A DNA stretch of 52,666 bases from CAZTVF01 sp964616985. GTDB taxonomy: Bacteria; Planctomycetota; Phycisphaerae; SM23-33. Shown one piece after another: positions 23,968 to 31,140 of the stretch. The notes under the pieces were generated by a model. The model was not told where the DNA came from and did not search any database. It saw nothing but the letters and a program-made list of their open reading frames with translations. Position 1 is the stretch's first letter. Every line of letters begins with the position of its first letter. The translations under genes and the position numbers were made by a program. The DNA lies in NCBI GenBank assembly GCA_964616985.1, contig CAZTVF010000025.1:1-52666 (forward strand), given 5' to 3'.

Positions 23968-25153
23968 TCGGCCGCGGTGGTTCGGGCAGGAAGAAGAGCA
24001 GCGAGCCTGTGGCCACGCCCAGGATGCCGCCGATCAGGATGAGGGTGCGGATTCCCAGCGTGGCTTCCAGGGTGCCCACGATGGCCAGCGCCGCGGTGAG
24101 GTAGACGGCGGAGAGCACCTTGTGCACGCTGAAGGCGGCGGACTGCGAGCAGCCGACGGCGGCGCGGCTGACCCACATGCTGGTGGGGCCGAAGATCATC
24201 CCCATCAGCGGCGCGTTGATCAGCAGGCCCGCGGCCGAGAGGTACAGCGAGTCGGAGGCCCCCATGACGATGGCCCCGGCGCTGGCGATGATGGCCACCA
24301 CCCCGTGAAGCAGGCGCAGCGGCACGCGGTCGAGGATGAAGCCCGAGGCCATGATCGTCGCCAGCGTCACCACGCCGCACAACGCGCTGAGGCCGCCGAA
24401 CCACGCGTCGCTCTGACCGAGCTGGCGGGCGAAGCGGATGGCCGCGAACGCCCCGACCCCCACCTGCACGTTGTTCCACAGCAGCACCAGGTGAAGGAAT
24501 CGCATCAGGGGCTTCTGTCGCAGAGCGTCGCGGTATAGCTGCCAGAGGAGCGACAGCTCGGCCCGCAGGCCGGCCAGCGGCTGGGGGGGCGGCTCACCGG
24601 GGTACGCCAGCACGGCCAGGCCCGCCAGGGCCATCGTGGCCGCCGCAGCCAGCAGAACCGGCGGGTAGCCTCGCCACCACACCGCCAGCGTGGTCCCGGC
24701 GATGGGGGCCAGCACGCTTGCGAGGGCGCCGATGCTGCGATAGATGGAGTTGGCCAGGCCCTGGCGTCGGCGGGAGACCTCCTGCGTGAGGGTGTTGAGG
24801 TTGATCGCGCCGGTGCTCATCATTGCCCCCATGATCGGCATCGCCGGCCAAAGCGCGGCTTCGCCCGCCAGCCCGAACAGGGCCAGCACGCCCGCCGTCG
24901 CGAACATCGCCAGCGAGCCCAGCAGACGGTTGCCGAACCGGTCGGAGAAGGCGCCCAGGATGATCACGCCCACCAACGTGCCGGTGAACCGCAGGGAGCG
25001 GAGCTGCGCCCACTGGGCGGCCGAGAGACCCAGCGTGCCCGTCGTCCACAGCGGCAGCAGCACCTCCACGCCGGCAAGCACCAGGGCGAAGCCCGCGCCG
25101 GTGACGGCCAGGACGGCCATGCGCTGACGGGATTGAGAGTGAAGCAGCGACAT
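23936..25153 (-). CDS. Major facilitator superfamily transporter
   Basis: This 405-residue transporter has about twelve helices. The MFS loop signature between helices 2 and 3 is present (GAFSDRFGNRLLGSLAMF), and a central loop near residue 190-215 divides the halves. The family cannot be fixed further; there is no clear drug-efflux motif. The ATG directly follows the TAG of the FG-GAP gene (no gap), so the two are co-translated in one operon with the upstream amidohydrolase gene. Its context suggests export or uptake of a small organic substrate handled by those proteins. The 3' end overlaps the convergent NTF2-like gene by 32 bases. Confidence 0.87.
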   Translation of the reverse strand: MSLLHSQSRQRMAVLAVTGAGFALVLAGVEVLLPLWTTGTLGLSAAQWAQLRSLRFTGTLVGVIILGAFSDRFGNRLLGSLAMFATAGVLALFGLAGEAALWPAMPIMGAMMSTGAINLNTLTQEVSRRRQGLANSIYRSIGALASVLAPIAGTTLAVWWRGYPPVLLAAAATMALAGLAVLAYPGEPPPQPLAGLRAELSLLWQLYRDALRQKPLMRFLHLVLLWNNVQVGVGAFAAIRFARQLGQSDAWFGGLSALCGVVTLATIMASGFILDRVPLRLLHGVVAIIASAGAIVMGASDSLYLSAAGLLINAPLMGMIFGPTSMWVSRAAVGCSQSAAFSVHKVLSAVYLTAALAIVGTLEATLGIRTLILIGGILGVATGSLLFFLPEPPRPITAPQRPPAP

Positions 25154-26473
25154 CTAGTACAGCGTCACGTTCTTGCCGGTGCCCACGGGCAGGGCGGGGG
25201 CGGCGGGCCCGCGGCCGCGGTACAGCCAGATCACGCCGCCGGGGTTGGTGCGGAGCATGAGGTCGGTGCGGCCTTCGCCGAAGAAGTTCCCCGTGGCGCC
25301 CAGCAGGTGGAAATCCCCGCGTTTTTTGTGTTCGTCGCAACGCTCGGTCTGCTCGAAGGGCACACCGGCCGGCACGGGCGTCTGGAGGCGCGCCAGCGGC
25401 AGGCCCGTGCCACCGTCGAGGACCAGGCGGTCTTCGCAGGCGACGATGCGGTCCAGTCCGCCGGGGCCCCAGGGAATCAGCGGGTGCTGGCGGCTGTAGA
25501 CGCTGTTGAACTCGCCGAGCAGGCCGCCGTCGCCGTCGTAGACGCGGATGGGGCTGCGGCCTTGGGGGGCATGGTCGATGTCGACGACGAACTGCTCGCC
25601 GCCGCCCTCGCACAAGCGGCCCACGCCGATGGACTCGAAGTGGACCCCGCGCTGCTGCCACACAAGGCGGCCTTGCCCGTCGAGGCACAGCAGGGCGTTG
25701 TCGGCGCAGCACGAGAACGCGAGGCGCCAGTCCTCCAGCCGCGAGGCGCGACGAAGCACGCGGACGCAGTCGAGGTGGCCGTTGCCCAGGCCCAAGGCCG
25801 CGGCGTCCAGCGACCACAGCAGGCGGCCGTCGTGGTCGAGCAGGGCGTAACCGGCGATGATTTCGTCGCGGCCGTCGCCGTCGATGTCCAACGCGAAGGG
25901 CTGGTGCGAGGTCCGCATGCCGCCGGGCTTGTCCACCTGCCACAGCGGCTGCCCCGTGCGGGTGAAGGCCCAGATGCGTTCGTAGCGGGTCTTGATCAGG
26001 ATGTCGTCGCCGTCGCCGCCGGAGAGGTTGGCGAAGACGATGCAGTCGGCGGCGTCCTCGGCGGGTGTGGGAAAGCTCCACTTCTCGCGGCCTGTCGCGC
26101 CGTCGAGGGCCACCACGTGCGTCCGCGAGATGATGACGACTTCTTCGTGGCCGTCGCGGTCCCAGTCGTAAATCTGGCAGGGGGCGTCGCTGTGCAGGGC
26201 GGCGACGCCATCGCCGGGGCGGCCCCATCGCCACATCTCGCTGCCGTCGAGGCGGCAGGCAATGACCGACGCCACCGCGTGCGTGTCGCGGTGTTCCCAC
26301 ATGCGGACCTGCACCAGTTCGGCCCGGCCGTCGCCGTCGAGGTCGCCGGCCACCGCCCACGCGCCCGCCTCGGCGGGCTCGACGGCGATCACCGCGTCAG
26401 GTTCGATGCGGGGAAGCGAGTCGGTGGGGTAGGTCGTGAGGTCGACGAGGTAAGGTTGGTTTACGCGGTTCAT
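25154..26473 (-). CDS. FG-GAP/VCBS beta-propeller-like protein, cytoplasmic, resembling rhamnogalacturonan-lyase propellers
   Basis: This 439-residue protein contains repeated Ca-binding FG-GAP-like blades: GDLDGDGRAELVQVRMWEHR, DWDRDGHEEVVIISR, ANLSGGDGDDILIKTRYERI, ALDIDGDGRDEIIAGYALLD and FFGEGRTDLMLRTNPGG. The text between blades (DGATGREKW, DGRLLWSLD, HLDCVRV) resembles the propeller of PL11 rhamnogalacturonan lyases and related proteins. Unlike those it has no signal peptide: it begins MNRVNQPYLVDLTTYP. AGGAAG precedes the ATG. It is followed with no gap by an MFS gene and preceded by an amidohydrolase gene. Enzymatic activity is not established; a sugar-binding or lyase role for imported oligosaccharides is the best inference. 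Confidence 0.8.
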   Translation of the reverse strand: MNRVNQPYLVDLTTYPTDSLPRIEPDAVIAVEPAEAGAWAVAGDLDGDGRAELVQVRMWEHRDTHAVASVIACRLDGSEMWRWGRPGDGVAALHSDAPCQIYDWDRDGHEEVVIISRTHVVALDGATGREKWSFPTPAEDAADCIVFANLSGGDGDDILIKTRYERIWAFTRTGQPLWQVDKPGGMRTSHQPFALDIDGDGRDEIIAGYALLDHDGRLLWSLDAAALGLGNGHLDCVRVLRRASRLEDWRLAFSCCADNALLCLDGQGRLVWQQRGVHFESIGVGRLCEGGGEQFVVDIDHAPQGRSPIRVYDGDGGLLGEFNSVYSRQHPLIPWGPGGLDRIVACEDRLVLDGGTGLPLARLQTPVPAGVPFEQTERCDEHKKRGDFHLLGATGNFFGEGRTDLMLRTNPGGVIWLYRGRGPAAPALPVGTGKNVTLY

Positions 26474-26556
26474 GACATTCTTCCTGTGTTCGTCCCGTGG
26501 GGACGATCAAACGTCTTGTGGTCAGTGCATGTTCGTGGCGATGGCGTCCGATCACG

Positions 26557-26596
26557 GCATGCAGGACCTTCGCCTGCGGCGAAGAACCTGCATGCC
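26557..26596. repeat. Palindrome in the gap between amidohydrolase and FG-GAP genes
   Basis: GGCATGCAGG (26557-26566) pairs with CCTGCATGCC (26587-26596), and the inner CTTCGCC/GGCGAAG pair extends the stem. In the operon mRNA this hairpin would lie between the first and second genes, so it could uncouple their expression. Confidence 0.65.
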
Positions 26597-26667
26597 CTAC
26601 GGTGCCGGCTGATACAGCGCCAAAAGGCGTTCCGCCGCAATCCCAGGCGGGGGCGAGAGAAGGACGC

Positions 26668-27462
26668 TCAATATCCCAGCAGCTTGGCGGCGTTGGCCCA
26701 GAGGATGGCGCGTTTCTCCTTGTCGGTCAAGGGGAGCGCGTTGAAGAGGGCCATTTCCTTGTCCTGCGGTTTCCACGGCCAGTCGGTGCCGAACAGGACG
26801 CGGTCGCTGCCGTGGCGGCGGATCATCTCCGTCGCCCGCTGTGGGCCCAGTTCTTCGAGGCTGAAGGACGTCTCGAGCCAGATGGGTTTCCCCAGCAGGT
26901 GCAGTTCGACCAGGTCCCACGATCGCCACCCGCCCATGTGCGTGCACAACAGCCGCAGCTTGGGGAAACGCTCCACGACGCGGGCGAAACGGATGGGTGA
27001 GGCGAAATCGTTCTCCGGCGGGTAGGCCAGGTCCAGGCCGCAATGGCTGGCGATGACGATGTCATGTTCGACCGCCGCGGCGTAGATGACGTTCATCCGC
27101 GCGTCGTCGGCGGGGCACTGCTGGTACTGCGGGTGCAGCTTGATGCCCACGAAACCCTCCTCGGCGAACTGGCGCACCCAGTCGGCCGCCTGCGGATCGT
27201 CGGGGTGAACGGAGGGAAAGGGGTCGATGCGGTCGGAGTGGATCTTCTTGCACCACTTGAGGATTCCGGCCGCCTGCTGGGGCTTGGTGGCGATGGGACA
27301 GATGACGGAGACGTCGATGTCGGCCCGGTCCATGGAGCGGAGGAGGTCCTTGACCGTGCCCTCGCCGTAGGCGGGCACGTCGCCGGCGGCCTTGAGTTTC
27401 TCCATGGCCCGCCCGGCGATGTCATCGGGAAAGGCGTGCGTGTGGATATCGATGGCGCTCAT
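26668..27462 (-). CDS. Amidohydrolase-family TIM-barrel metal hydrolase (amidohydrolase 2 / ACMSD-like)
   Basis: This 264-residue protein has the metal-dependent hydrolase pattern. H-x-H is present in MSAIDIHTHAFPDD, a Lys/His pair in GFVGIKLHPQYQQ, a His in VIASHCGLDLA, another His in LLCTHMGGWRSWDLVEL and the catalytic Asp in VLFGTDWPWKPQDKEM. These belong to the amidohydrolase 2 group, which includes decarboxylases and lactonases. The ATG at 27462 lies six bases after a perfect TATAAT, so it is the first gene of an operon with the FG-GAP and MFS genes and may be translated from a leaderless message. Longer upstream readings would start before the promoter and are rejected. The substrate is unknown; sugar-acid lactones or aromatic acids are plausible. 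Confidence 0.85.
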   Translation of the reverse strand: MSAIDIHTHAFPDDIAGRAMEKLKAAGDVPAYGEGTVKDLLRSMDRADIDVSVICPIATKPQQAAGILKWCKKIHSDRIDPFPSVHPDDPQAADWVRQFAEEGFVGIKLHPQYQQCPADDARMNVIYAAAVEHDIVIASHCGLDLAYPPENDFASPIRFARVVERFPKLRLLCTHMGGWRSWDLVELHLLGKPIWLETSFSLEELGPQRATEMIRRHGSDRVLFGTDWPWKPQDKEMALFNALPLTDKEKRAILWANAAKLLGY

Positions 27463-27468
27463 GGCCGG

Positions 27469-27474
27469 ATTATA
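27469..27474 (-). promoter_or_regulatory. -10 box TATAAT of the amidohydrolase operon
   Basis: A perfect TATAAT on the minus strand ends six bases before the ATG at 27462; the best-spaced -35 (TTCCTG, 27497-27492) is weak. Transcription would start at or next to the first codon. Confidence 0.45.
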
Positions 27475-27563
27475 TAGAAGAAGACCCGCCGCAGGAAGGT
27501 CGGGTCGGGGGTCAGTTTCGCCTTCCTGCGCACGGGTCTGTAGACGCTTCTTGTCGTTCCTCA

Positions 27564-27690
27564 TCGAAAGAGAAATGCGAGCGGGATTCTGGGATGATTT
27601 CAAGGATTCAGGGGATTGAATTCCATAAGATCTTCTGAATCCCGTTAATCCTTGAAATCATCCAATAATCCTGGTCTCTTTCTTTCGATT
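27564..27690. repeat. ORF-less near-palindromic relative of the GxxExxY element
   Basis: The two halves, reading inward, both start TCGAAAGA, contain GGGATT or GGATT words, and share an exact 17-bp inverted pair (27592-27608 and 27647-27663, GGATGATTTCAAGGATT). The left half carries GAGCGGGATT (27579-27588), the same word as in the cores at 322-338, 412-428, 963-979 and 8564-8580. Only about 40 bases separate the arms and no gene lies inside. It sits between dtd and the amidohydrolase gene. Confidence 0.75.
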
Positions 27691-27708
27691 CATCACCGAC
27701 CTCCGGTC

Positions 27709-28200
27709 TCACCGTTCCGGCGGCAGGTCCAGCAGGATATTCACCGGGCCGTCAGCGACGCTGGTGATCTTCATCGAGGCGCCGAAGACGCCCTGGGCCA
27801 CCGGCACGCCGGCGGCGCCGATGGCGGTGACGAAGGCGTCGAAGAGCGGCCTGGCGACTTCCCCGGCCGCGGCGTCGACGAAGGCGTGTTGTGGCTGCCC
27901 GGTTTCGCTCCTGGCTGGTGNNNNNNNNNNCCGGCGGCCTTTGCGGGCATCGGCCAGCAGCGTGAAGTTCGGGATCGCCAGGACGCCCCCCTGAACGTCC
28001 TGGAGCGAAAGGTTGAGTCGCCCTTCGCCGTCCTCGAAAATCCGCAGGCCAGCCACCTTGTCCGCAATTTTTGCCGCCTGGTCCGCGCCATCGCCGACGG
28101 CCACGCCCAGGTACACCAGCAGTCCACGTTCGATACGGCCCACCGTCCGGCCGTCCACTTCGACGGCGGCAGACAGCACGCGTTGCACCACCGCCTTCAT
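27709..28200 (-). CDS. dtd: D-aminoacyl-tRNA deacylase (Dtd), interrupted by an assembly gap
   Basis: The product is a Dtd homologue (MKAVVQRVLSAAVEVDGRTV, GLLVYLGVAVGDGADQA, KVAGLRIFEDGEGR), an enzyme that cleaves D-amino acids wrongly attached to tRNAs. Two family motifs deviate: where most have SQFTL this has PNFTL, and where GPVT is usual it has GPVN; the Gly-Pro that reads chirality across the dimer is kept. Between RKGRR and FVDAA, where one or two residues are expected, there are ten Ns plus PARSETGQPQHA, so the 164-codon length is unreliable. It overlaps the WYL gene by ATGA at 28197-28200. The extra segment is probably an assembly artefact or an unresolved insertion. Confidence 0.85.
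   Translation of the reverse strand: MKAVVQRVLSAAVEVDGRTVGRIERGLLVYLGVAVGDGADQAAKIADKVAGLRIFEDGEGRLNLSLQDVQGGVLAIPNFTLLADARKGRRXXXXPARSETGQPQHAFVDAAAGEVARPLFDAFVTAIGAAGVPVAQGVFGASMKITSVADGPVNILLDLPPER
27921..27930. other. Assembly gap (ten Ns) inside dtd
   Basis: A run of ten ambiguous bases falls in the conserved RKGRRP-F segment of Dtd. The real gap length is unknown. The roughly 36 bases beside it (27885-27920) have no counterpart in the family and may be a misjoined contig end. Confidence 0.98.
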
Positions 28201-29174
28201 GCCTGGCCTCCCCTGTACTTGGCCAGGACCTTCTCGGCCGCTTCGGCCAGCAGGCGCCGCAGCGGCGGCGGCGAGATCACTTCCACCGCCGGACCGTAAC
28301 CCATGACCCACCACGAGATCTCGCCCAGGCCGTCGACCCGCACCTGGAAGTCGATCGAGCCGTCGTCGTTCCACTGCACCTTCTGGCTGGGGTGCCATTG
28401 CACCTCGGCCACGTTGCCGGCCACCTTGCGTTCGAACCGCAGGTGCACGTCGTACATCTTCCCTTCCGGGATCATCGACCACGCCTGGCCGAAGTGTTTC
28501 TCCACGTCGGCCTGCGGCGGCGCGGCAAACTTGCGGTCGGTGACCGTCAGCTTGCGGATGCGTCCCATCTTGAACGTCCGCAACTGCCCGTGCGCCGTCG
28601 AGTGCGCCAGCAGGTACCACGCCCGCCCCATGAACATCAGCCGCAACGGATGCACGGTCATCGTCACCTGCTTGCGGTCGGCGAAGCTGAGGTACACCAG
28701 CTTGCAGACCCGCTGGTCGGCGATGGCGGCCGACAGTTCGTCGAACGTGGGCTCCAGCCCTTCGTGCCGCGACAGCGGCCCCAGCGACACGTGCACCTGG
28801 TCGATCACGCTGCCGACGTGGCGGCGGACAGACTCCGGCAGCACACTTTCCATCTTCATCGCCGCCCGCGCCCCGTGCGACAGCAGCGGCAGCTGGTGGG
28901 CGCCCTTCATCCGCCCGGTCAGCACGAGCATCGCCAGTGCCTCGGGCAACGTCAGGTTGATCGGCGGCAGGAAAAAGTGCTTGTTGATCCGGTACACGCC
29001 GCTGGCTTCGTCGAAGTAGTACGGGATCCGCGCCATCTCCAGCATGTTCAGGTCGCGGAAGACCGTGCGGCGGCTCACGTCCAGCTCGAGCGCCAGCTCC
29101 GAGGCGGTGTAGCCCTTCGTGCCCTGCAACAGCGTGATCACACGCAACAATCGATAAACCCTGCTGACGCTCAC
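28197..29174 (-). CDS. WYL-domain transcriptional regulator, YafY/DeoR-type HTH
   Basis: This 325-residue regulator has an N-terminal winged HTH (residues ~8-60, YTASELALELDVSRRTVFRD). A WYL domain starts near residue 140 (CKLVYLSFADRKQVTMTVHPLRLMFMGRAWYLLAH) and a WCX-like C-terminal domain follows (VHLRFERKVAGNVAEVQWH). WYL domains bind ligands, often nucleic acids or nucleotides, and control stress or defence genes. The start is a GTG at 29174, preceded by AAGGA. Just upstream lies a perfect palindrome (29199-29216) that could be its own operator. The stop overlaps dtd, so the two are probably co-expressed, though a functional link to tRNA editing is not evident. Confidence 0.9.
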   Translation of the reverse strand: MSVSRVYRLLRVITLLQGTKGYTASELALELDVSRRTVFRDLNMLEMARIPYYFDEASGVYRINKHFFLPPINLTLPEALAMLVLTGRMKGAHQLPLLSHGARAAMKMESVLPESVRRHVGSVIDQVHVSLGPLSRHEGLEPTFDELSAAIADQRVCKLVYLSFADRKQVTMTVHPLRLMFMGRAWYLLAHSTAHGQLRTFKMGRIRKLTVTDRKFAAPPQADVEKHFGQAWSMIPEGKMYDVHLRFERKVAGNVAEVQWHPSQKVQWNDDGSIDFQVRVDGLGEISWWVMGYGPAVEVISPPPLRRLLAEAAEKVLAKYRGGQA

Positions 29175-29198
29175 TGGTAATCATCCTTACACAGGCCA

Positions 29199-29216
29199 GT
29201 GACAACCCATTGTCAC
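29199..29216. promoter_or_regulatory. Palindromic operator candidate upstream of the WYL regulator gene
   Basis: GTGACAA (29199-29205), four bases CCCA, and TTGTCAC (29210-29216) form a perfect 7+7 inverted repeat 25 bases before the GTG start. Size and symmetry suit a dimeric winged-HTH protein; autoregulation is inferred. Confidence 0.5.
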
Positions 29217-29287
29217 CGTGCGGGAAATTCTCAAAAAATTATCAGGAGTTGACGGACGCGGCGCAGGCCGCCGATGTGTGCAAGCAT

Positions 29288-29337
29288 GGTGGGCAAGCTC
29301 GCCACGGCGAGTCTCGCCTGCGGCGGACCTGCCCACC
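29288..29337. repeat. Palindromic repeat downstream of the TolC-like gene
   Basis: GGTGGGCA (29288-29295) pairs with TGCCCACC (29330-29337), with an inner CTCGCC/GGCGAG stem at 29298-29311. It follows the end of the TolC-like gene on the minus strand and could act as a 3' hairpin; no U-tract is present. Confidence 0.55.
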
Positions 29338-29367
29338 CTACGGCCGCTTAGGCAACCGGCGGAGCAT

Positions 29368-31080
29368 TCAATCTGCCGACTTGCCGGTCGCTGGGGCGGG
29401 GCGGCGGGAGGAGGTGGCCCAGTCGCTGTCGCCGACGATGAAAGGCAGGGCGATGTCCACCGAGTAACTCTTCAGCACGGTCCCCGTCACCTGCGCCAAT
29501 CCAGCCATCGCAATGTTGTAGTTCTGCACCGCCCGCAGTTCGGCCGAGCGGGCCTCGGCCAGCTGGTTGCGGGTGTTGAGCTTGAGCTGGAGAAACTCCG
29601 GCGTCAGCGGCCCGCGGATCTGCTCCACGTCCGTCAGGGCCTGAAGCTCGGCCTCCTTGGCCGTCACCAATTCGCGGACGAGCTGGATCTCGCGGTAGCT
29701 GCGGGCGATCTCGCGAACCCGCTCGCGGACGTTCTGCGCGAGCTGGTCGGCGAGGTTCTGCATCTGCGTGATCGACTTGAGGCGTTCCAGCCGCGTGCGG
29801 GCCAGGTCGGCCAGACGCTCGCGGTTGCCCAGCGGGTACTCCATGTTCAGCGACGCGCCGAAGCTGAAGTTGCGCATGTCGCTCATCTCGGCCATCGATT
29901 CGGGATAGTACCGGTCGAGCCCCTGGTACGAGCCGTTGCCCTTGAAGTCCAGCCGCGGCAGGGCCTGGTTCTGGGCCACCTGCACGCCGATCTCGGCCAG
30001 CTCGATCGACAGCCGCGCCTTCGCCAGCTGGGGGTTGTGCTCCAGGCCCGTCAGGAGCTGCTCGCGAAGGTCGATCGTCACGGGCATCTGCGCCGGGTCG
30101 GTCACGGTGACGATCTCGAGGTTCGTGGTGAGGTTCAGCTGCGGGTCGGCCAGCAACTTCAGCAGCGAGTCCTGCGCGTCGGCCAGCGTCTTCTGCGCGC
30201 GTTCCAGCTGCACCTGCGCATCCTTGACGGCCGACTCGGCCTGCTTGATCTTGCTCTGGTCGGCGTCGATGGCGGCGCGGTCGCTGACGCGGCGGAATAT
30301 CTCCTGCGTGTACTGGAGCAGGTCCGTGCGGATGGGCACCTCGCGCCGGGCCTGCCACAGCGTCCAGTAGGCCGCGACGACCTTGGCGATGGTCTCTTCC
30401 AGCGTGGTGCGGAAGTCGGCTTCGCTGACGCGGCGGTTGGTCTGTGCCACCTTCAGCTTGGCCAGGTTGTATGCCGGCCAGGCGTCGCGCAGCAGCGGCT
30501 GGGTGACCTCCAACGACATCATGGGCTGGTAGTTCAAGGGCAGGGTGCTGAAGCGGCCGTTGTCCCACATGCGGCGGAGCGAGTGGCTCAGGGCCCACGT
30601 GCCGCCGGTGGGAATGAGCTGCTTCACGCCCGCCTGGGCCGTCTGCGTCTCCACCTGCTCGGGCGTCGTGCCGGGGTTGATCGTGTGCGTGTGCTGACGA
30701 GCGAAGCTGTAGCCGCCGAAGGCGACCAGGTCGAAGGCGGCCGCGGCCTTGATCATGTCCTCGCGGGCGATCTGGGGGTCGAAGCTGACGATGCGGATGT
30801 CGAGGTTGTTGGCCATGGCCCGCATGACGGCGTCGTTGAGGGTGAGCTTGACGCTGGCGACCTCGTTGGCGTCCAGGTCGATGTCCAGCCTCGGGGTCAG
30901 CGCGCCGGTGGGCTCCAGCAGGCCGCCGCCCGATTCCGCCCGCCGCGGTTGGGGGCTGCGGTTGGCCATCTCGGCCTGGTAACGGTTGAGCATAGTCGCG
31001 TCAATCGCCCCGGGGTCGCAGCCCGCAAGGGCCGCTGCAAACAGGATGAAGCACGCGAGCGAGAAGGGTAGTCGTTTCAT
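29368..31080 (-). CDS. TolC-family outer-membrane efflux lipoprotein
   Basis: This 570-residue protein begins with a lipoprotein signal (MKRLPFSLACFILFAAALAGC, lipobox LAGC with Cys at 21). The OEP fold shows two long helical hairpin regions (VSEADFRTTLEETIAKVVAAYWTLWQAR and LADLARTRLERLKSITQMQNL) and the loop before beta strands typified by QPLLRDAWPAYN and YPLGNRERL. Such proteins form the outer-membrane exit duct for tripartite efflux or type I secretion systems. No inner-membrane pump or periplasmic adaptor is adjacent, so partners must be elsewhere; the FtsX/LolD-like pair at 15.3-19.4 kb is a remote possibility. The ATG lies eight bases after a strong promoter, with no ribosome-binding site visible in the short leader. 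Confidence 0.9.
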   Translation of the reverse strand: MKRLPFSLACFILFAAALAGCDPGAIDATMLNRYQAEMANRSPQPRRAESGGGLLEPTGALTPRLDIDLDANEVASVKLTLNDAVMRAMANNLDIRIVSFDPQIAREDMIKAAAAFDLVAFGGYSFARQHTHTINPGTTPEQVETQTAQAGVKQLIPTGGTWALSHSLRRMWDNGRFSTLPLNYQPMMSLEVTQPLLRDAWPAYNLAKLKVAQTNRRVSEADFRTTLEETIAKVVAAYWTLWQARREVPIRTDLLQYTQEIFRRVSDRAAIDADQSKIKQAESAVKDAQVQLERAQKTLADAQDSLLKLLADPQLNLTTNLEIVTVTDPAQMPVTIDLREQLLTGLEHNPQLAKARLSIELAEIGVQVAQNQALPRLDFKGNGSYQGLDRYYPESMAEMSDMRNFSFGASLNMEYPLGNRERLADLARTRLERLKSITQMQNLADQLAQNVRERVREIARSYREIQLVRELVTAKEAELQALTDVEQIRGPLTPEFLQLKLNTRNQLAEARSAELRAVQNYNIAMAGLAQVTGTVLKSYSVDIALPFIVGDSDWATSSRRPAPATGKSAD

Positions 31081-31088
31081 GGCCGTGA

Positions 31089-31116
31089 ATTATAAGCCGA
31101 CTCGCGCCGAAGTCAA
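31089..31116 (-). promoter_or_regulatory. Strong sigma70-like promoter giving a near-leaderless tolC-like mRNA
   Basis: On the minus strand TTGACT (31116-31111), a 16-base spacer and perfect TATAAT (31094-31089) are followed by only eight bases before the ATG at 31080. The transcript should begin within about one to three bases of the start codon. Confidence 0.65.
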
Positions 31117-31140
31117 ACCGCCCCCTTTTGATGGAAACTC

